A program made the translations under genes and the position numbers. From Deinococcus aerophilus (GTDB lineage: Bacteria; Deinococcota; Deinococci; Deinococcales; Deinococcaceae), in assembly GCF_014647075.1 (NCBI RefSeq), contig NZ_BMOM01000007.1:77511-141510 (forward strand): a stretch of DNA of 64,000 nt, in the 5' to 3' direction. Of this stretch, positions 31,097 to 46,668 are shown piece after piece. The notes under the pieces were generated by a model. The model was not told the DNA's origin, searched no databases, and saw nothing but the letters and a program-made list of their open reading frames with translations. Position 1 is the stretch's first letter. Every line of letters begins with the position of its first letter.

Positions 31097-32275
31097 TTAC
31101 CCCAGCGCGGCCCACGCCGCCTGCACCGCCACACCACGTTCAAAGCGGCGGCCCAGGCCCGCGAAGGCGTCTTCCAGAATGCCCGCGATGCCCAGGGCGT
31201 CGTAGCGGTCGGCGTACCCCATGGTGCTGATGCGGAACACGGTGTCCTCATGGGGGGCCTGACCCGGCAGGGCACGCTGCCCCAGTTCGGCCAGCCGGGC
31301 GGCAATCTGTCGGCCGGTCAGGCCCTCGGGGGCCCGGAGCACGGCCACGGCGGGGCTGGTGCGCTCAGCCCATGGCGGGCAACCCAGGGCGGTGCCGGCG
31401 GCGATCAGCGCGTCGGTCTTGCGGCGCTGCTCGGTCCACAGCACCTCCAGCGGCACGCTCAGCGGGCGGTCGAGCGCAGCAGACAGCGCGTACATCAGGT
31501 TGATGTTGGGGGTCTGCGGCGTGTTGCCGGCCTTCTGACCCTTGAGTTCACGGGTCAGGTCCAGGTAAAAACCATGGGCGGTGTCCTGCACCATGCGTTC
31601 CTGCACCTGCGGGCTGAACAGCGCGAAACCCAGTCCCGGCGGGGTGGCCGTGCCCTTCTGGCTGCCCGAGACGATCACATCCACCCCCCACGCGGCGGGC
31701 CGCAGCTCGGCCACGCCGTAGCTGGTCACGCCATCGGCAATGATGATCAGGTCAGGATTCTGGGCCCGCGCCGCGCCCGCGATGGCGGCGAGATCGTGCA
31801 GCGCCCCGGTGCTCGTCTCGCTGTGGGTGATCAGCAGGGTGTGGACGCCGCGTGAGGCCTCGGCCACCTCCTGCGGGTCCAGCACGTCGCCCCACGGCCG
31901 CGCCACGATGCGGGTGTCGTAGCCGAAGCGCTGGGCCATCTCGCCCCAGCGTTCGCTGAACTTCCCAGCCTGGGCATTGACCACCCGGGCCCCGGCGGGC
32001 GTGGTGCTCACTAGGGCGCCCTCGAAGGCTCCCGTGCCGCTGCTGGTGGTGATCACGGCGTCGTAGGGATCGCCCAGCAGCCGGGTCAGCTTCTGGCGCG
32101 CCTCCATCAGTTTCTCGATGCCGGCCTGGGCGCGGTGGTGCATCTGCGGCTGGGCCAGCTCCAGCAGCACGCGCGGGTCGACCTCCACCGGTCCCGGCGC
32201 AATCAGGCGCTCGCGGTTGAGGGACACGTGGGCGTCATGGGCGGCAGTCTGGAGATCGGGGGCCGTCTGGGTCAT
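31097..32275 (-). CDS. class V aminotransferase (alanine-glyoxylate / serine-pyruvate type)
   Basis: PLP enzyme of 392 residues. The PLP-binding Lys is in [18 protein letters not shown] and the Asp contacting the ring in [26 protein letters not shown] is the typical N-terminal opening. Substrates may be alanine-glyoxylate or serine-glyoxylate, or aspartate as in small-subunit soluble hydrogenase-like homologues. The open frame is longer; the start at 32275 follows TACCCT by 7 nt (leaderless). Confidence 0.87.
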   Translation of the reverse strand: MTQTAPDLQTAAHDAHVSLNRERLIAPGPVEVDPRVLLELAQPQMHHRAQAGIEKLMEARQKLTRLLGDPYDAVITTSSGTGAFEGALVSTTPAGARVVNAQAGKFSERWGEMAQRFGYDTRIVARPWGDVLDPQEVAEASRGVHTLLITHSETSTGALHDLAAIAGAARAQNPDLIIIADGVTSYGVAELRPAAWGVDVIVSGSQKGTATPPGLGFALFSPQVQERMVQDTAHGFYLDLTRELKGQKAGNTPQTPNINLMYALSAALDRPLSVPLEVLWTEQRRKTDALIAAGTALGCPPWAERTSPAVAVLRAPEGLTGRQIAARLAELGQRALPGQAPHEDTVFRISTMGYADRYDALGIAGILEDAFAGLGRRFERGVAVQAAWAALG

Positions 32276-32282
32276 GCCTTCC

Positions 32283-32288
32283 AGGGTA
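32283..32288 (-). promoter_or_regulatory. -10 element TACCCT, leaderless
   Basis: 7 nt before the ATG at 32275. Confidence 0.55.
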
Positions 32289-32402
32289 GTCCTGCAGGCG
32301 GCATATAGAAGCGAGAGGTCTGACCCACCCCGAGCCGGGACACGCCCGCAGGGAACGAAGGGGCGGGGCGGCGCGTACTGACCCACAAACGAGGTGAGGC
32401 CA

Positions 32403-33341
32403 GTGCACGCCATAGAAACCGACCGCCTGAGCAAACTGTATGCCCCCGGCGTGGGTCTGTTGCCGCTGAACCTCACGGTGCCGGTGGGCGAGATTTTTGG
32501 GTTCATCGGCCCCAACGGAGCGGGCAAGACCACCGCCATCCGCACGCTGCTGGGCTTTCTGCGGGCCTCGGGCGGCAGCGGACGCATCCTGGGACACGAC
32601 GTATGGGCGCAGCGTGTGGCCGTTCACCGGCAGGTGGGCTATCTGTCCGGCGAGCTGCACCTGCCCCGTGGCCACAGCGCCCGCGAGCTGATGAACCGCA
32701 GCGTGCGCCTGCGAAGGGGCACAGACACCCACTACGGCGTGGAGGTGGCCCGGCGGCTGGGGCTGAATCTCGATGCCCGGCTGGGCACCCTGAGCAAGGG
32801 CAACCGCCAGAAGGTGGGCCTGACCCTGGCGCTGATGCACCGCTGCAACCTGCTGATTCTCGATGAGCCCACCGATGGACTGGACCCGCTGGCACAGGAA
32901 ACGGCGCTGGACCTGCTGCGTGAAGCCCGCGCGGAGAACCGCACGGTGTTTCTGTCCAGCCACGTTCTGAGTGAGGTGGAAGCTGTTGCGGGGCGGGTGG
33001 GCCTGATCCGGCGCGGCGAGCTGATCCGGGTGGAGGGGGTACAGGACCTCAAGGCCAGCCTGCCGCAACAGCTGCGGGTGCGCTTTGCCACGCCTCCGCG
33101 CACGAACCTGGCCGCGCTGGGCGGCATGAGCGCTGCGGTGGCCCGCGACCTGGACTTCAGCGGCGCGTGGCGTGGCCCCCCCGACGACCTGTTGCGGGCC
33201 CTGGCCGGCGAATCCATAAGCAGCTTCAGCCTCACGCCGTCCTCTCTGGAAGACGCCTTTCTGGGGGAATACCGCGTGGATGAAGTTGGCCTTTCGCCCT
33301 CCGGAGCGGCACAGTCCAGGGACCCCGACCATGTGGGTTGA
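32403..33341 (+). CDS. ABC transporter ATP-binding protein (exporter type)
   Basis: 312 residues. Walker [10 protein letters not shown], signature [11 protein letters not shown] (a variant of LSGGQ with Lys in place of Gly, as in other ABC-2 drug/Na+ exporters), Walker [13 protein letters not shown] and the switch His in [10 protein letters not shown]. The C-terminal extension from about 215 is usual in this family. GTG at 32403 with GAGGTGAGG upstream is preferred over GTG at 32394. It overlaps the permease gene by 11 bases. Confidence 0.88.
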   Translation: MHAIETDRLSKLYAPGVGLLPLNLTVPVGEIFGFIGPNGAGKTTAIRTLLGFLRASGGSGRILGHDVWAQRVAVHRQVGYLSGELHLPRGHSARELMNRSVRLRRGTDTHYGVEVARRLGLNLDARLGTLSKGNRQKVGLTLALMHRCNLLILDEPTDGLDPLAQETALDLLREARAENRTVFLSSHVLSEVEAVAGRVGLIRRGELIRVEGVQDLKASLPQQLRVRFATPPRTNLAALGGMSAAVARDLDFSGAWRGPPDDLLRALAGESISSFSLTPSSLEDAFLGEYRVDEVGLSPSGAAQSRDPDHVG

Positions 33342-34119
33342 AGCGTTTCGTCAGGCCCTGCGCGACTCAGGGCGCAGCCTGATGTGGTGGGCGGTGGGCC
33401 TCACCCTGTACGTGGGGATGGTGATGGCGTTCTTTCCGCTGCTCAAGGACAATGCCGCCATTGACGATCTGTTGCGGAGCCTGCCCGAATCCTTGCGGGC
33501 GCTGACCGGCGACAACCTGGGCACCCCCACCGGCTACGTGAGCGGCGAACTGCTGATGATGATGCCCGTGCTGCTCAGTGTGTTTGCCAGCCTGCAGGGC
33601 TCGGCCCTGGTTGCGGGGCACGAGGAGCGCGGCTGGCTGGAGTTCCCGCTGGCCCAGCCGCTGACCCGGGGCGCGCTGCTGCTGGGGCGCACGCTGGTTC
33701 TGCTGACCCTGCTGCTGGCGCTGGGAACCGTGCTGTTTCTGAGCACCTGGGGGGCCGGACAGGTGTTCGGCGCTCCTCTGCCCGCCGGACGGCTGGCCGG
33801 CACAGTGGCCCTGCATGTTCTGGGGGCGTGGCCCTTCGGGGCGCTGGCCCTGGCGCTGGGCGCGGCCACGGGCCGCAGCGGTCTGGCCGCCGGTGTGGGG
33901 GCGGGGCTGGGCATCGGCCTGATGGTGCTGCAGAGCGTGTCGGCGCAGGTCCCGGTCCTGAACGACCTGGCCTGGCTCAATCCGTGGAAGTACGTTCTGA
34001 CCGACCTGCCGCTGGAAAACGGTGTCGCCGTGTGGCCCGCAGTGGTCTTCCTGCTGGTGGGCGCGGCGCTGCCCGCGCTGGCCGCGCCTGCCTTCGGCGG
34101 CCGAGACGTGGGCCGGTGA
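33331..34119 (+). CDS. ABC-2 type transporter permease
   Basis: 262 residues, about six helices, with the typical ABC-2 pattern of a first helix, a large polar loop (residues 45-80) and a block of five helices (ALVAGHEERGWLEFPLAQPLTRG precedes the third). With the preceding ATPase it forms an efflux system; substrate unknown. The start overlaps the ATPase gene, so the two are translationally coupled. Confidence 0.85.
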   Translation: MWVEAFRQALRDSGRSLMWWAVGLTLYVGMVMAFFPLLKDNAAIDDLLRSLPESLRALTGDNLGTPTGYVSGELLMMMPVLLSVFASLQGSALVAGHEERGWLEFPLAQPLTRGALLLGRTLVLLTLLLALGTVLFLSTWGAGQVFGAPLPAGRLAGTVALHVLGAWPFGALALALGAATGRSGLAAGVGAGLGIGLMVLQSVSAQVPVLNDLAWLNPWKYVLTDLPLENGVAVWPAVVFLLVGAALPALAAPAFGGRDVGR

Positions 34120-34179
34120 GAACGGGCGGCATGAACTTTAAACAACCCTGATTTTTCCGGTCACGTGCCCTGCGCCCCG

Positions 34180-34185
34180 TAGACT
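34180..34185 (+). promoter_or_regulatory. -10 element TAGACT, leaderless
   Basis: 5 nt before the ATG at 34191. Confidence 0.55.
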
Positions 34186-34190
34186 GCCGC

Positions 34191-35549
34191 ATGCGAATCG
34201 TGATCGTGGGCGGCGTGGCCGCCGGCATGAGCGCCGCCAGCCGCGCCATGCGTCACAACCCACACGCCGAGGTGGTCGTCTTCGAACGTGGTGAGTACAT
34301 CAGCTACGGAGCCTGCGGGCTGCCGTATGTGCTGGGCGGGGAGGTCAAGGACTTTGAGGCGCTGATTGCCCGCACACCGCAACAGATGCGTGGGCGCGGC
34401 ATCAGCGTGCGGCTGCGCCACGAGGTCACCGGCGTGGACGCGGGGGCACGCACCGTCACGGTGGTGGACCATGCCTCCGGGCGCAGCGTGGCCGAGCCGT
34501 ATGACCAGTTGCTGCTCGCCACCGGGGTTTCGGCCATCCGGCCCGACTGGGCCAGAACCGAGCTGAGCGGCGTGCATGTGCTGCGCGACATTCCCGATGG
34601 ACAGGCCATCGAGGCGAGCCTTCAGGGGGCCAGCAGGGCCATCATCGTCGGAGGCGGGTACATCGGCCTGGAACTGGCCGAGGCACTGAGCTGCCGGGGC
34701 CTGAGTGTGGCGGTGGTGGAAAAGGCCCCGGAAGTGGCCGGACGCATGCTGGACCCGGAATACCAGCACCGGGTGCGCGGCGAACTGGAGGACAACGGCG
34801 TCACCGTGCATTGCAGCACCACCGTAGAGGGCCTGACGGGCAGGGACGGGCGCGTGACCGGCGTGCAGACCGACGGCGGCTTTCTGCACGCCGACATGGT
34901 GATCGTGGCGGTGGGCGTGCGCCCCAACGTGGACCTGGCCCGCGCTGCGGGCGTGCGCATCGGCAAGACGGGCGCCGTGGCCGTCAACATCCGGCAGGAA
35001 ACCAGTGTGGCAGGCATCTTCTCGGCGGGCGACAACACCGAATCCATCCACCGGGTCACGCGCCGCAAGGTCCACATTCCGCTGGGCCTGACCGCCAACC
35101 GCATGGGCCGCGTCGCCGGGGTGAACATGGCGGGCGGCGACGCCACGTTTCCAGGCGTGGTGGGCAGCAGCATCTTCAAGACCTTCGGGCTGGGCGTGGC
35201 CCGCACCGGCCTGACCCAGCAGGAGGCCGGGACGCTGGGCCTGGACGCCGTCAGCGTGGATGTCCGCAGCACGGACCACGCCGGGTACTACTCCACGGCC
35301 AAGCCCATCTACGTGCGCCTGACCGCCGAGCGCGGAACGGGCCGGCTGCTGGGCACGCAACTGGTCTGCCACAACCACGAGAGCGTCAAACGGGTGGACG
35401 TGGTGGCCGCCCTGCTGCACGGCCGGGGCAAGGTCCAGGACCTGTTCGAGACCGACCTGTCCTACGCGCCACCGTTCTCCGGCGTCTGGGACGTTTTGCT
35501 GGTGGCTGCCGACCGCCTGAGCCGGGAGATTCACAAGAACAGCGAGTAG
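34191..35549 (+). CDS. CoA-disulfide reductase-like FAD/NAD(P) oxidoreductase
   Basis: 452 residues, two-dinucleotide-binding-domain fold. FAD motif IVIVGGVAAGMSAA at the N-terminus, single active-site Cys42 in SYGACGLPYV, NAD(P) motif AIIVGGGYIGLELAE, FAD-ribityl motif GIFSAGDN, and a C-terminal dimerisation domain. The single Cys (not CxxxxC) places it with CoA-disulfide reductase, Npsr and NADH oxidases. In a bacillithiol-using lineage, reduction of CoA or bacillithiol disulfides or polysulfides is possible. Confidence 0.88.
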   Translation: MRIVIVGGVAAGMSAASRAMRHNPHAEVVVFERGEYISYGACGLPYVLGGEVKDFEALIARTPQQMRGRGISVRLRHEVTGVDAGARTVTVVDHASGRSVAEPYDQLLLATGVSAIRPDWARTELSGVHVLRDIPDGQAIEASLQGASRAIIVGGGYIGLELAEALSCRGLSVAVVEKAPEVAGRMLDPEYQHRVRGELEDNGVTVHCSTTVEGLTGRDGRVTGVQTDGGFLHADMVIVAVGVRPNVDLARAAGVRIGKTGAVAVNIRQETSVAGIFSAGDNTESIHRVTRRKVHIPLGLTANRMGRVAGVNMAGGDATFPGVVGSSIFKTFGLGVARTGLTQQEAGTLGLDAVSVDVRSTDHAGYYSTAKPIYVRLTAERGTGRLLGTQLVCHNHESVKRVDVVAALLHGRGKVQDLFETDLSYAPPFSGVWDVLLVAADRLSREIHKNSE

Positions 35550-35619
35550 CGCAGGAACACTTCCGGCGCATTTTCTGCCCACGTCCCCTCATCCTGAACC
35601 CCCCCACGGACCCAGCGCC

Positions 35620-35625
35620 GATAAT
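35620..35625 (+). promoter_or_regulatory. -10-like element GATAAT before a mini-ORF
   Basis: 6 nt before the GTG at 35632; five of six bases match TATAAT. Confidence 0.45.
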
Positions 35626-35631
35626 GCCCCG

Positions 35632-35690
35632 GTGACACACAGCGCAGCGCGACCGTTCCGCACAGCAGCACCCCTCCCGGTCACCTCCAG

Positions 35691-35694
<4 letters not shown>
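35632..35694 (+). CDS. 20-codon leader ORF overlapping the MFS gene
   Basis: GTG start placed 6 nt after a -10 element (leaderless layout), 20 codons, and a TGA stop sharing bases with the MFS start as ATGA. The MFS gene has no Shine-Dalgarno site of its own; CACCTCC before it is the anti-SD sequence rather than an SD. The leader could therefore deliver ribosomes to the MFS start. The peptide is Ala/Arg/Pro/Thr-rich and shows no run of one amino acid. Confidence 0.4.
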
Positions 35695-36917
<1,223 letters not shown>

Positions 36918-36987
36918 GCGGAGGTCAACACTTCAGACAGTGGGCCTGAACCTCTTCCGGGTGTTCTGCGGGTAAAAGAGTTCCCCT

Positions 36988-37731
36988 TCAGTGCCCCAGA
37001 ATCTTGCCCAGGAACTGCTTGGCCCGCTCATGCTGGGGGTTGTTGTAGAACTCGTCGGGGGTGGTGTCTTCCACCACGTTGCCCTGATCGAAGAACAGCA
37101 GGCGGTCGGCGACCTCACGGGCAAAGCCCATCTCGTGGGTCACGACCAGCATGGTCATGCCGCCGCGGGCCAGGTCCTTCATCACGTCCAGCACTTCCTT
37201 GATCATCTCAGGGTCCAGCGCACTGGTCGGCTCGTCGAACAGCATCACCTTGGGGTCCATCGCCAGGGCGCGGGCAATCGCAACGCGCTGCTGCTGACCG
37301 CCCGAGAGCTGGGCGGGGTACTTGTGCGCCTGCTCCTCGATGTCCACCCGGCGCAGCAGTTCCAGCCCGCGCTGCTCGGCCTCGGCCTTGCTGACCTTGC
37401 GCACGCGGGTGGGGGCCAGCGTGATGTTTTCCAGCACAGTCAGGTGCGGAAACAGGTTGAACGACTGAAACACCATCCCGACCTCGCGGCGGATGGCGTC
37501 GAGGTTGCCCTTGCCGTTCAGCGGAATGCCGTCCACCGTGATCTGGCCGCCATCGTGCGGGTCGAGCGCATTGAGGGTGCGGATAAAGGTGCTCTTGCCG
37601 CTGCCCGAGGGACCGATGATCACGACCACCTCGCCCGCCCGCACGCTGAGGTTGACGCCCTTGAGGGCCTGAAAGCTGCCGAAATGTTTCTGGACGTTCT
37701 CGGCCTGGATGATCGGCGCAGCTTCGGTCAT
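36988..37731 (-). CDS. glnQ: amino-acid ABC transporter ATP-binding protein (GlnQ/HisP type)
   Basis: ATPase of 247 residues, typical family length. Walker [11 protein letters not shown]-loop [11 protein letters not shown], signature LSGGQQQR, Walker B VMLFDEP, switch His in THEMGFA. The lack of an adjacent permease or binding protein is unusual; the permease at 5213 is the only candidate partner in the window. Start ATG at 37731 with TAAAGT 6 nt upstream (leaderless). Confidence 0.9.
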   Translation of the reverse strand: MTEAAPIIQAENVQKHFGSFQALKGVNLSVRAGEVVVIIGPSGSGKSTFIRTLNALDPHDGGQITVDGIPLNGKGNLDAIRREVGMVFQSFNLFPHLTVLENITLAPTRVRKVSKAEAEQRGLELLRRVDIEEQAHKYPAQLSGGQQQRVAIARALAMDPKVMLFDEPTSALDPEMIKEVLDVMKDLARGGMTMLVVTHEMGFAREVADRLLFFDQGNVVEDTTPDEFYNNPQHERAKQFLGKILGH

Positions 37732-37737
37732 GCGCCC

Positions 37738-37743
37738 ACTTTA
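37738..37743 (-). promoter_or_regulatory. -10 element TAAAGT of glnQ, leaderless
   Basis: 6 nt before the ATG at 37731. Confidence 0.55.
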
Positions 37744-37862
37744 CCCGCAGGCCAGGGAACAGGGCATAATTCAGGTGGGCCGCCTGACCCGGGGCTCCCG
37801 GCTCCCGGCAGACGGGGGCCAGGTCCGTACCCCCTTTCCATTTTTCCAGCCGGTGAAAACTC

Positions 37863-37897
37863 ATGGAAAGGAAGCGTTTCCGGGCCTATGCTAAAAT
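37863..37897 (+). promoter_or_regulatory. TRAP promoter region with palindrome
   Basis: Overlapping -10 candidates TATGCT (37887-37892) and TAAAAT (37892-37897). GGAAA-N7-TTTCC just upstream is a possible operator. No clear -35. Confidence 0.4.
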
Positions 37898-37920
37898 CCG
37901 CTATTCCCGACAAACAACGG

Positions 37921-37945
37921 CGTGCCGCCGATCTGCAACGGCACG
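37921..37945 (+). promoter_or_regulatory. 5' leader hairpin of the TRAP mRNA
   Basis: 7-bp CGTGCCG/CGGCACG stem with an 11-nt loop ending a few bases before the GAGGAG ribosome binding site; may stabilise the mRNA or affect initiation. Confidence 0.4.
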
Positions 37946-37959
37946 TGCGAGGAGAACAC

Positions 37960-38940
37960 ATGAAAAAACGAACCCAGAAAGTGACCGCCCTTGTCCTCGG
38001 AACTGCCGCCGCCGTCGTCACGGGCACGGCCCTGGCGCAGGGCACCACCTTCCTGACCATCGGCTCGGGCAGCACCACCGGCGTGTACTTCCCGGTGGCG
38101 ACCGGCATGGCCAAGATGATCAACGACGCCGGCAGTGGTCTGCGCGCCAACGCCCGTAGCACCGGCGGCAGCGTGTTCAACATGAACGCCCTGGCCACCG
38201 GAGAGCTCGACGCCGCCGTGGCCCAGAACGACGTGGTGTACTACGCCTACAAGGGCACCGGCCTCGACGCCTTCAAGGGCAAGGCGAACAACAAGATCCG
38301 CACCATGGCCGTGCTGTACCCCGAGGTGCTGCATGTGATCGCCCGCAAGGACGCCGGCATCAACAGCATTGCCGACCTCAAGGGCAAGAAGGTGGTCATC
38401 GGTGACCTGGGCTCGGGCACCGAGCAGACCGCCGCTCAGGTGATGGACGCCTACGGCCTGAAGTTCGACGACCTGGGTCAGGCGCTGCGCGTCTCGCCGT
38501 CGCAGGGCATCTCCCTGATGCAGGACAAGCGCGCCGACGCGCTGTTCTACACCGTGGGCGTGGGGGCCAGCGCCATCGCCCAGATCGCCCAGACGGTGGA
38601 CGTGAAACTCGTGCCAGTCGCGGGCAACCAGGCCGCCAGCCTGATCAAGAAGTACCCCTTCTACGTGCGCTACAACGTCTCGGCCAACAGCTACCGCGGC
38701 ATCGGCGCCACCGTGCCCAGCGTCGCCGTGCAGGCCACCCTGGTCACCACCACCGCCCTGAGCGAGGACGCGGTGTACAAGGCCATGAAGGCCGCCTTCG
38801 GCGAAGAGAAGGACCTCAAGGCCATCCACCCCGCCCTGGCGAACAACTTCTCCTATGCCAAGGCTGTGCAGGGTCTGCCCGCGCCGCTGCACCCCGGGGC
38901 CGTCAAGTTCTTCAAGGAAATGGGCGTCAACGTCAAGTAA
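37960..38940 (+). CDS. TAXI-family TRAP transporter solute-binding protein
   Basis: Periplasmic receptor of 326 residues. Signal peptide (cleaved after ALAQ), then LTIGSGSTTGVYFPVATGMAKMI, the TAXI opening, and GELDAAVAQND. Members bind glutamate, aromatic acids or other carboxylates; the ligand here is unknown. GAGGAG seven bases before the ATG sets the start. Operon partner of the permease at 39019, separated by a hairpin that may let the binding protein be made in excess. Confidence 0.92.
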   Translation: MKKRTQKVTALVLGTAAAVVTGTALAQGTTFLTIGSGSTTGVYFPVATGMAKMINDAGSGLRANARSTGGSVFNMNALATGELDAAVAQNDVVYYAYKGTGLDAFKGKANNKIRTMAVLYPEVLHVIARKDAGINSIADLKGKKVVIGDLGSGTEQTAAQVMDAYGLKFDDLGQALRVSPSQGISLMQDKRADALFYTVGVGASAIAQIAQTVDVKLVPVAGNQAASLIKKYPFYVRYNVSANSYRGIGATVPSVAVQATLVTTTALSEDAVYKAMKAAFGEEKDLKAIHPALANNFSYAKAVQGLPAPLHPGAVKFFKEMGVNVK

Positions 38941-38958
38941 GATCACCCATTCGGGCCG

Positions 38959-38998
38959 GGGCCAGCCACACCGACCACCGGGGCTGGCCCTCCCTTTT
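38959..38998 (+). terminator. intra-operon hairpin with T tract between TRAP genes
   Basis: 9-bp GGGCCAGCC/GGCTGGCCC stem, then TCCCTTTT. Partial termination or 3'-end protection would raise receptor over permease mRNA. Confidence 0.6.
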
Positions 38999-39018
38999 AG
39001 CAAGGAGATGAGCAGGAT

Positions 39019-41202
<2,184 letters not shown>

Positions 41203-41227
41203 GCCCCGGCGTGGGCCACCTTCCTGC

Positions 41228-41252
41228 CCCCGGCCGTCTGGCCGGGGTTTTT
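41228..41252 (+). terminator. terminator of the TRAP operon
   Basis: 8-bp CCCCGGCC/GGCCGGGG stem, 4-nt loop, TTTTT. Confidence 0.9.
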
Positions 41253-41324
41253 CCTGGCCTGCACCGCCTGATCCGCGCCGCCTGATCTGCGGGGCGCCGC
41301 CCCAAAAGCTGTCAGGATAGGGCC

Positions 41325-42530
41325 GTGACCCGCCCTCCGCCGCCCCCTTCCCCGGTGCGCCCGCCGTCTGCCGGGCGCGACTGGCGCGCAGCGCAGGACG
41401 TGCGCGACCTGCTGAGGCGGCTGTGGGCCATTCCCCTGGTCCGGCTGGTGGCGTACGCGGCGCTGCTGCTGCTCGCCGCGCGGGCGCTGCTGTGGGGCAC
41501 ACGGCTGCTCGCGGGCGTTCTGCTCACGGTGCTGGGCGCCTACGCGCTGGCCTTTCTGGTCAACCCGATCCTGGAATGGCTGGAGCACCGCCGGGTGGGC
41601 CGCATGGTGGGGGTGCTCGTGCTGCTGCTGCTGATCTTCGGCCTGACCACCCTGCTCGTCATGACCCTCAGCCAGCAGATCACAGGCCTGATCAGCGGCA
41701 TTCCCGTGATTGCCATCAACCTCAAGGTCGCGCTGTTCAACGTCCTTGACCGACTTGACCGCATTCCCGGCGTCGAGGGCCTCAAGGGCAGCGTCAGCAC
41801 CTACATCGACGAGCAGACGAGCAACATCACCCAGAACGCCGGGCCGCTGCTGGAGCGGCTGCTCAATTCCGGACCCAATGTCCTGAACACCCTGTCCAAC
41901 CTCGTGGGGTGGCTGGGGCAGCTGGGGTTCATCATCACGCTCGCGGCGTACTTCATGCTCGATTACGACCGGGTGGGAGCCAGCCTGCTGCGGGTCTTTC
42001 CGCGCCAGGCCCAGCCCACGGTGCTGCGGCTGGCCGAGGACGTCAGCCGCAGTTTCGGGGGCTTTCTGCGCGGACAGCTGCTGCTGATGCTGACCGGCGC
42101 GCTTCTCTCGGCGCTGGGGCTGCTGGCCCTGGGGGTGCCCAACGCCCTGGCCCTGGGCGCACTGAGCGGGCTGCTGAGTCTGGTGCCGTATGCCGGAATC
42201 GTGGTGGCCGCCGCCGTCGCCATGCTGCAGGCCATCCCGCAGGGTACGGCCATCATCGCGCTGGTCGCGGGGCTGTACTTCATCATCAACCAGCTGCAGG
42301 GCAACGTGCTCGGGCCGCTGATCATGGGCCGGGTGGTGCGCCTGAGCCCCGCCGCCATCCTGATCGCGCTGCTCGTCGGGCTCGCGCTGGCAGGGCCGCT
42401 GGGCGCAATCATCGCCATTCCCACCGCCACGCTGTTCAAGCGGTGGCTGGAGCGCTACTGGATGACCAGCCCGGCCTACACCGGCCAGCCCGGCGCGGTA
42501 CCGGCCGATACCGACCCGCCACGCCGGTAG
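41325..42530 (+). CDS. AI-2E family transporter (PerM/YdiK type)
   Basis: 401 residues with about eight helices and the family's long amphipathic middle (residues 125-190). The conserved block [50 protein letters not shown] is typical. Members include Na+/H+ antiporters and putative autoinducer exporters; the role here is open. GTG start; the first 25 residues are Pro/Arg-rich and cytoplasmic. No clear -10 or SD. Confidence 0.85.
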   Translation: MTRPPPPPSPVRPPSAGRDWRAAQDVRDLLRRLWAIPLVRLVAYAALLLLAARALLWGTRLLAGVLLTVLGAYALAFLVNPILEWLEHRRVGRMVGVLVLLLLIFGLTTLLVMTLSQQITGLISGIPVIAINLKVALFNVLDRLDRIPGVEGLKGSVSTYIDEQTSNITQNAGPLLERLLNSGPNVLNTLSNLVGWLGQLGFIITLAAYFMLDYDRVGASLLRVFPRQAQPTVLRLAEDVSRSFGGFLRGQLLLMLTGALLSALGLLALGVPNALALGALSGLLSLVPYAGIVVAAAVAMLQAIPQGTAIIALVAGLYFIINQLQGNVLGPLIMGRVVRLSPAAILIALLVGLALAGPLGAIIAIPTATLFKRWLERYWMTSPAYTGQPGAVPADTDPPRR

Positions 42531-42570
42531 GGCCGGGCTACGCAGGGGGCCGTTCCAGCCTGCAGGCCGC

Positions 42571-42576
42571 TATCCT
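42571..42576 (+). promoter_or_regulatory. -10 element TATCCT, leaderless
   Basis: 7 nt before the ATG at 42584. Confidence 0.6.
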
Positions 42577-42583
42577 CAGGTCC

Positions 42584-43674
<1,091 letters not shown>

Positions 43675-43678
<4 letters not shown>

Positions 43679-44211
43679 GCCGGTCGCCCGGCCCCATCTG
43701 GGTGCTGTCCGGCAGCCCGGGGGCGGGCAAGAGCAGCGTGGCGCGGGCCTTGCTCGGACATGTTCCGCACGGCCTGCACCTGCCGGTGGACGATCTGCGC
43801 GAACTGGTTGTCTCCGGACGGGTCGGCCCCAGCCTGGACCACCCGCCCGAGGCCGTGCGGCAGTTCGGGCTGGCCCGCCGCGCCGCGGCCTTCCACGCCC
43901 GCCTGTACGCCGAGGCTGGCTTTGCCGTGGTGGTGGACGACGTGCTGTGGCCTGCCGATCTGGACACGATGGCCCTTCACTGGCAGGGACTGGAGGTCCG
44001 CCCGGTCTTTCTGAATCCCAGCCTGGCGGTCACCCAGGCGCGCAACGCGGCCCGCACGGGCAAAACCTTCGACCCCCGCATCCTGGAGCCGATGATCGCC
44101 GCGCTGTACCCCACCATGCCCCCCGCCGATTACCTCGCGGCGGGCTGGCGGGTGCTGAACACCTCGGCCCTGAGCGTCGAGGACACCGTCGAGGCCCTGC
44201 TGTCCGGGTAG
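43675..44211 (+). CDS. P-loop kinase-like ATPase, probable CTG start
   Basis: About 178 residues. Walker [10 protein letters not shown] follows a hydrophobic beta strand (PIWVLSG); a DD pair in VVVDDVLW acts as Walker B; AAA_33/zeta-toxin or small-molecule kinase fold. The first ordinary start (GTG 43702) would delete the beta strand before Walker A. A CTG at 43675 overlaps the upstream stop as CTGA and has GGAG seven bases before it, so I place the start there. Substrate unknown. Ends one base before the convergent gene. Confidence 0.72.
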
Positions 44212-44212
44212 G

Positions 44213-44785
44213 TCAGCCGATCACCCGTTTCACCGTTGCGGCGTAGCTGGGCGGGTACATCACCGCAAACTGACCGCGCTGATCGGCCCACACCCGGGCG
44301 AAGTCGGCGTACCCCATCGCCACGTAGCCCAGCAACGGGTCCATCAGGTACGCCTGCTTTGCGGCGTCGTCGTAGCCCACCACCACGCGCCAGTGCGGAA
44401 CCACCTGCCCACTGGCCGTGATGTGCGACTGCAACGCGATCAGCGGCAGGCCGTTGCGGATGGCGGCGCGCACGGTGTCCAGCGAGCCGTGCGCGTACAG
44501 CCGGGCCTCCAGCCCCACCTGCGGCGCGAAGTCCACGATGGCCTGCGCGGTCATGTACGAGCGTTCGGTGGGGCGGGTGTGGCGGCTGACCTCGGCCATG
44601 TCGGCCTTGAGGCCGTAGTACCGCAGCACCTGCGTGATGCTGGCCGGACCACACGCGTTGTAGCTCTGACGCACCAGCGGCATGCCCGACAGAACGTAAC
44701 CGGGCGGCGGGGCGGCGGACGGAGTGGCAGCCCGGGCCGGGGCCGCAGTCAGCAGCAACAGCAGGGCGAAGCGAAGAAGACGCAC
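44213..44785 (-). CDS. secreted C39-like cysteine peptidase domain protein
   Basis: 190 residues: signal peptide (to about 20), then a papain-like C39 domain with Cys in [18 protein letters not shown], His in [11 protein letters not shown] and Asp in [10 protein letters not shown]. Stand-alone C39-like proteins are often bacteriocin- or envelope-processing enzymes; there is no ABC transporter or precursor peptide gene nearby. GTG start with CACAGT six bases upstream. Confidence 0.82.
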   Translation of the reverse strand: MRLLRFALLLLLTAAPARAATPSAAPPPGYVLSGMPLVRQSYNACGPASITQVLRYYGLKADMAEVSRHTRPTERSYMTAQAIVDFAPQVGLEARLYAHGSLDTVRAAIRNGLPLIALQSHITASGQVVPHWRVVVGYDDAAKQAYLMDPLLGYVAMGYADFARVWADQRGQFAVMYPPSYAATVKRVIG

Positions 44786-44791
44786 CGCACC

Positions 44792-44797
44792 ACTGTG
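44792..44797 (-). promoter_or_regulatory. -10-like element CACAGT
   Basis: 6 nt before the GTG at 44785; first base differs from TANNNT. Confidence 0.35.
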
Positions 44798-44834
44798 CCG
44801 CGCCGACTGTCACGCGGGTCTTTCAGGGGTGCAC

Positions 44835-46424
<1,590 letters not shown>

Positions 46425-46439
46425 GAAAAACACTCCTGC

Positions 46440-46461
46440 GGGGGGGGGCCAGGCGTGGCCC
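46440..46461 (-). promoter_or_regulatory. prfC leader: hairpin plus C9 tract before the ribosome binding site
   Basis: GGGCCA/TGGCCC hairpin (46446-46461) merging into nine C (46440-46448), directly before the AGGAG at 46433-46437. Confidence 0.45.
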
Positions 46462-46515
46462 GGGTTTGAGAACACCTGAGTTTGGGAAGAACAGCACAGC
46501 GCCTGCGACTCACGC

Positions 46516-46542
46516 TTACGGCGGCGGGAGGAGGCGTGTCAT
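46516..46542 (-). CDS. leaderless 8-codon leader peptide upstream of prfC
   Basis: ATG six bases after a TATCAT -10, then Thr-Arg-Leu-Leu-Pro-Pro-Pro and TAA. A run of three prolines before a stop is a classic slow spot for elongation and termination. It ends 91 bases before prfC. I infer a regulatory upstream ORF; the chance of a random start at this spacing is not negligible. Confidence 0.45.
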   Translation of the reverse strand: MTRLLPPP

Positions 46543-46548
46543 CCGGCC

Positions 46549-46554
46549 ATGATA
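46549..46554 (-). promoter_or_regulatory. -10 element TATCAT of the prfC transcript
   Basis: 6 nt before the ATG at 46542. Confidence 0.5.
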
Positions 46555-46668
46555 CCGCAGGGGCGGGGCCGGAAGGAGCCGGGCCCAGGCCGGGCCGCAC
46601 AGAACCGGAAGCCCGGGCCAGGAGCGCCGTGACCCCGCATGGCGAAGGGTGAAGCGGCTGGGGGCCGG

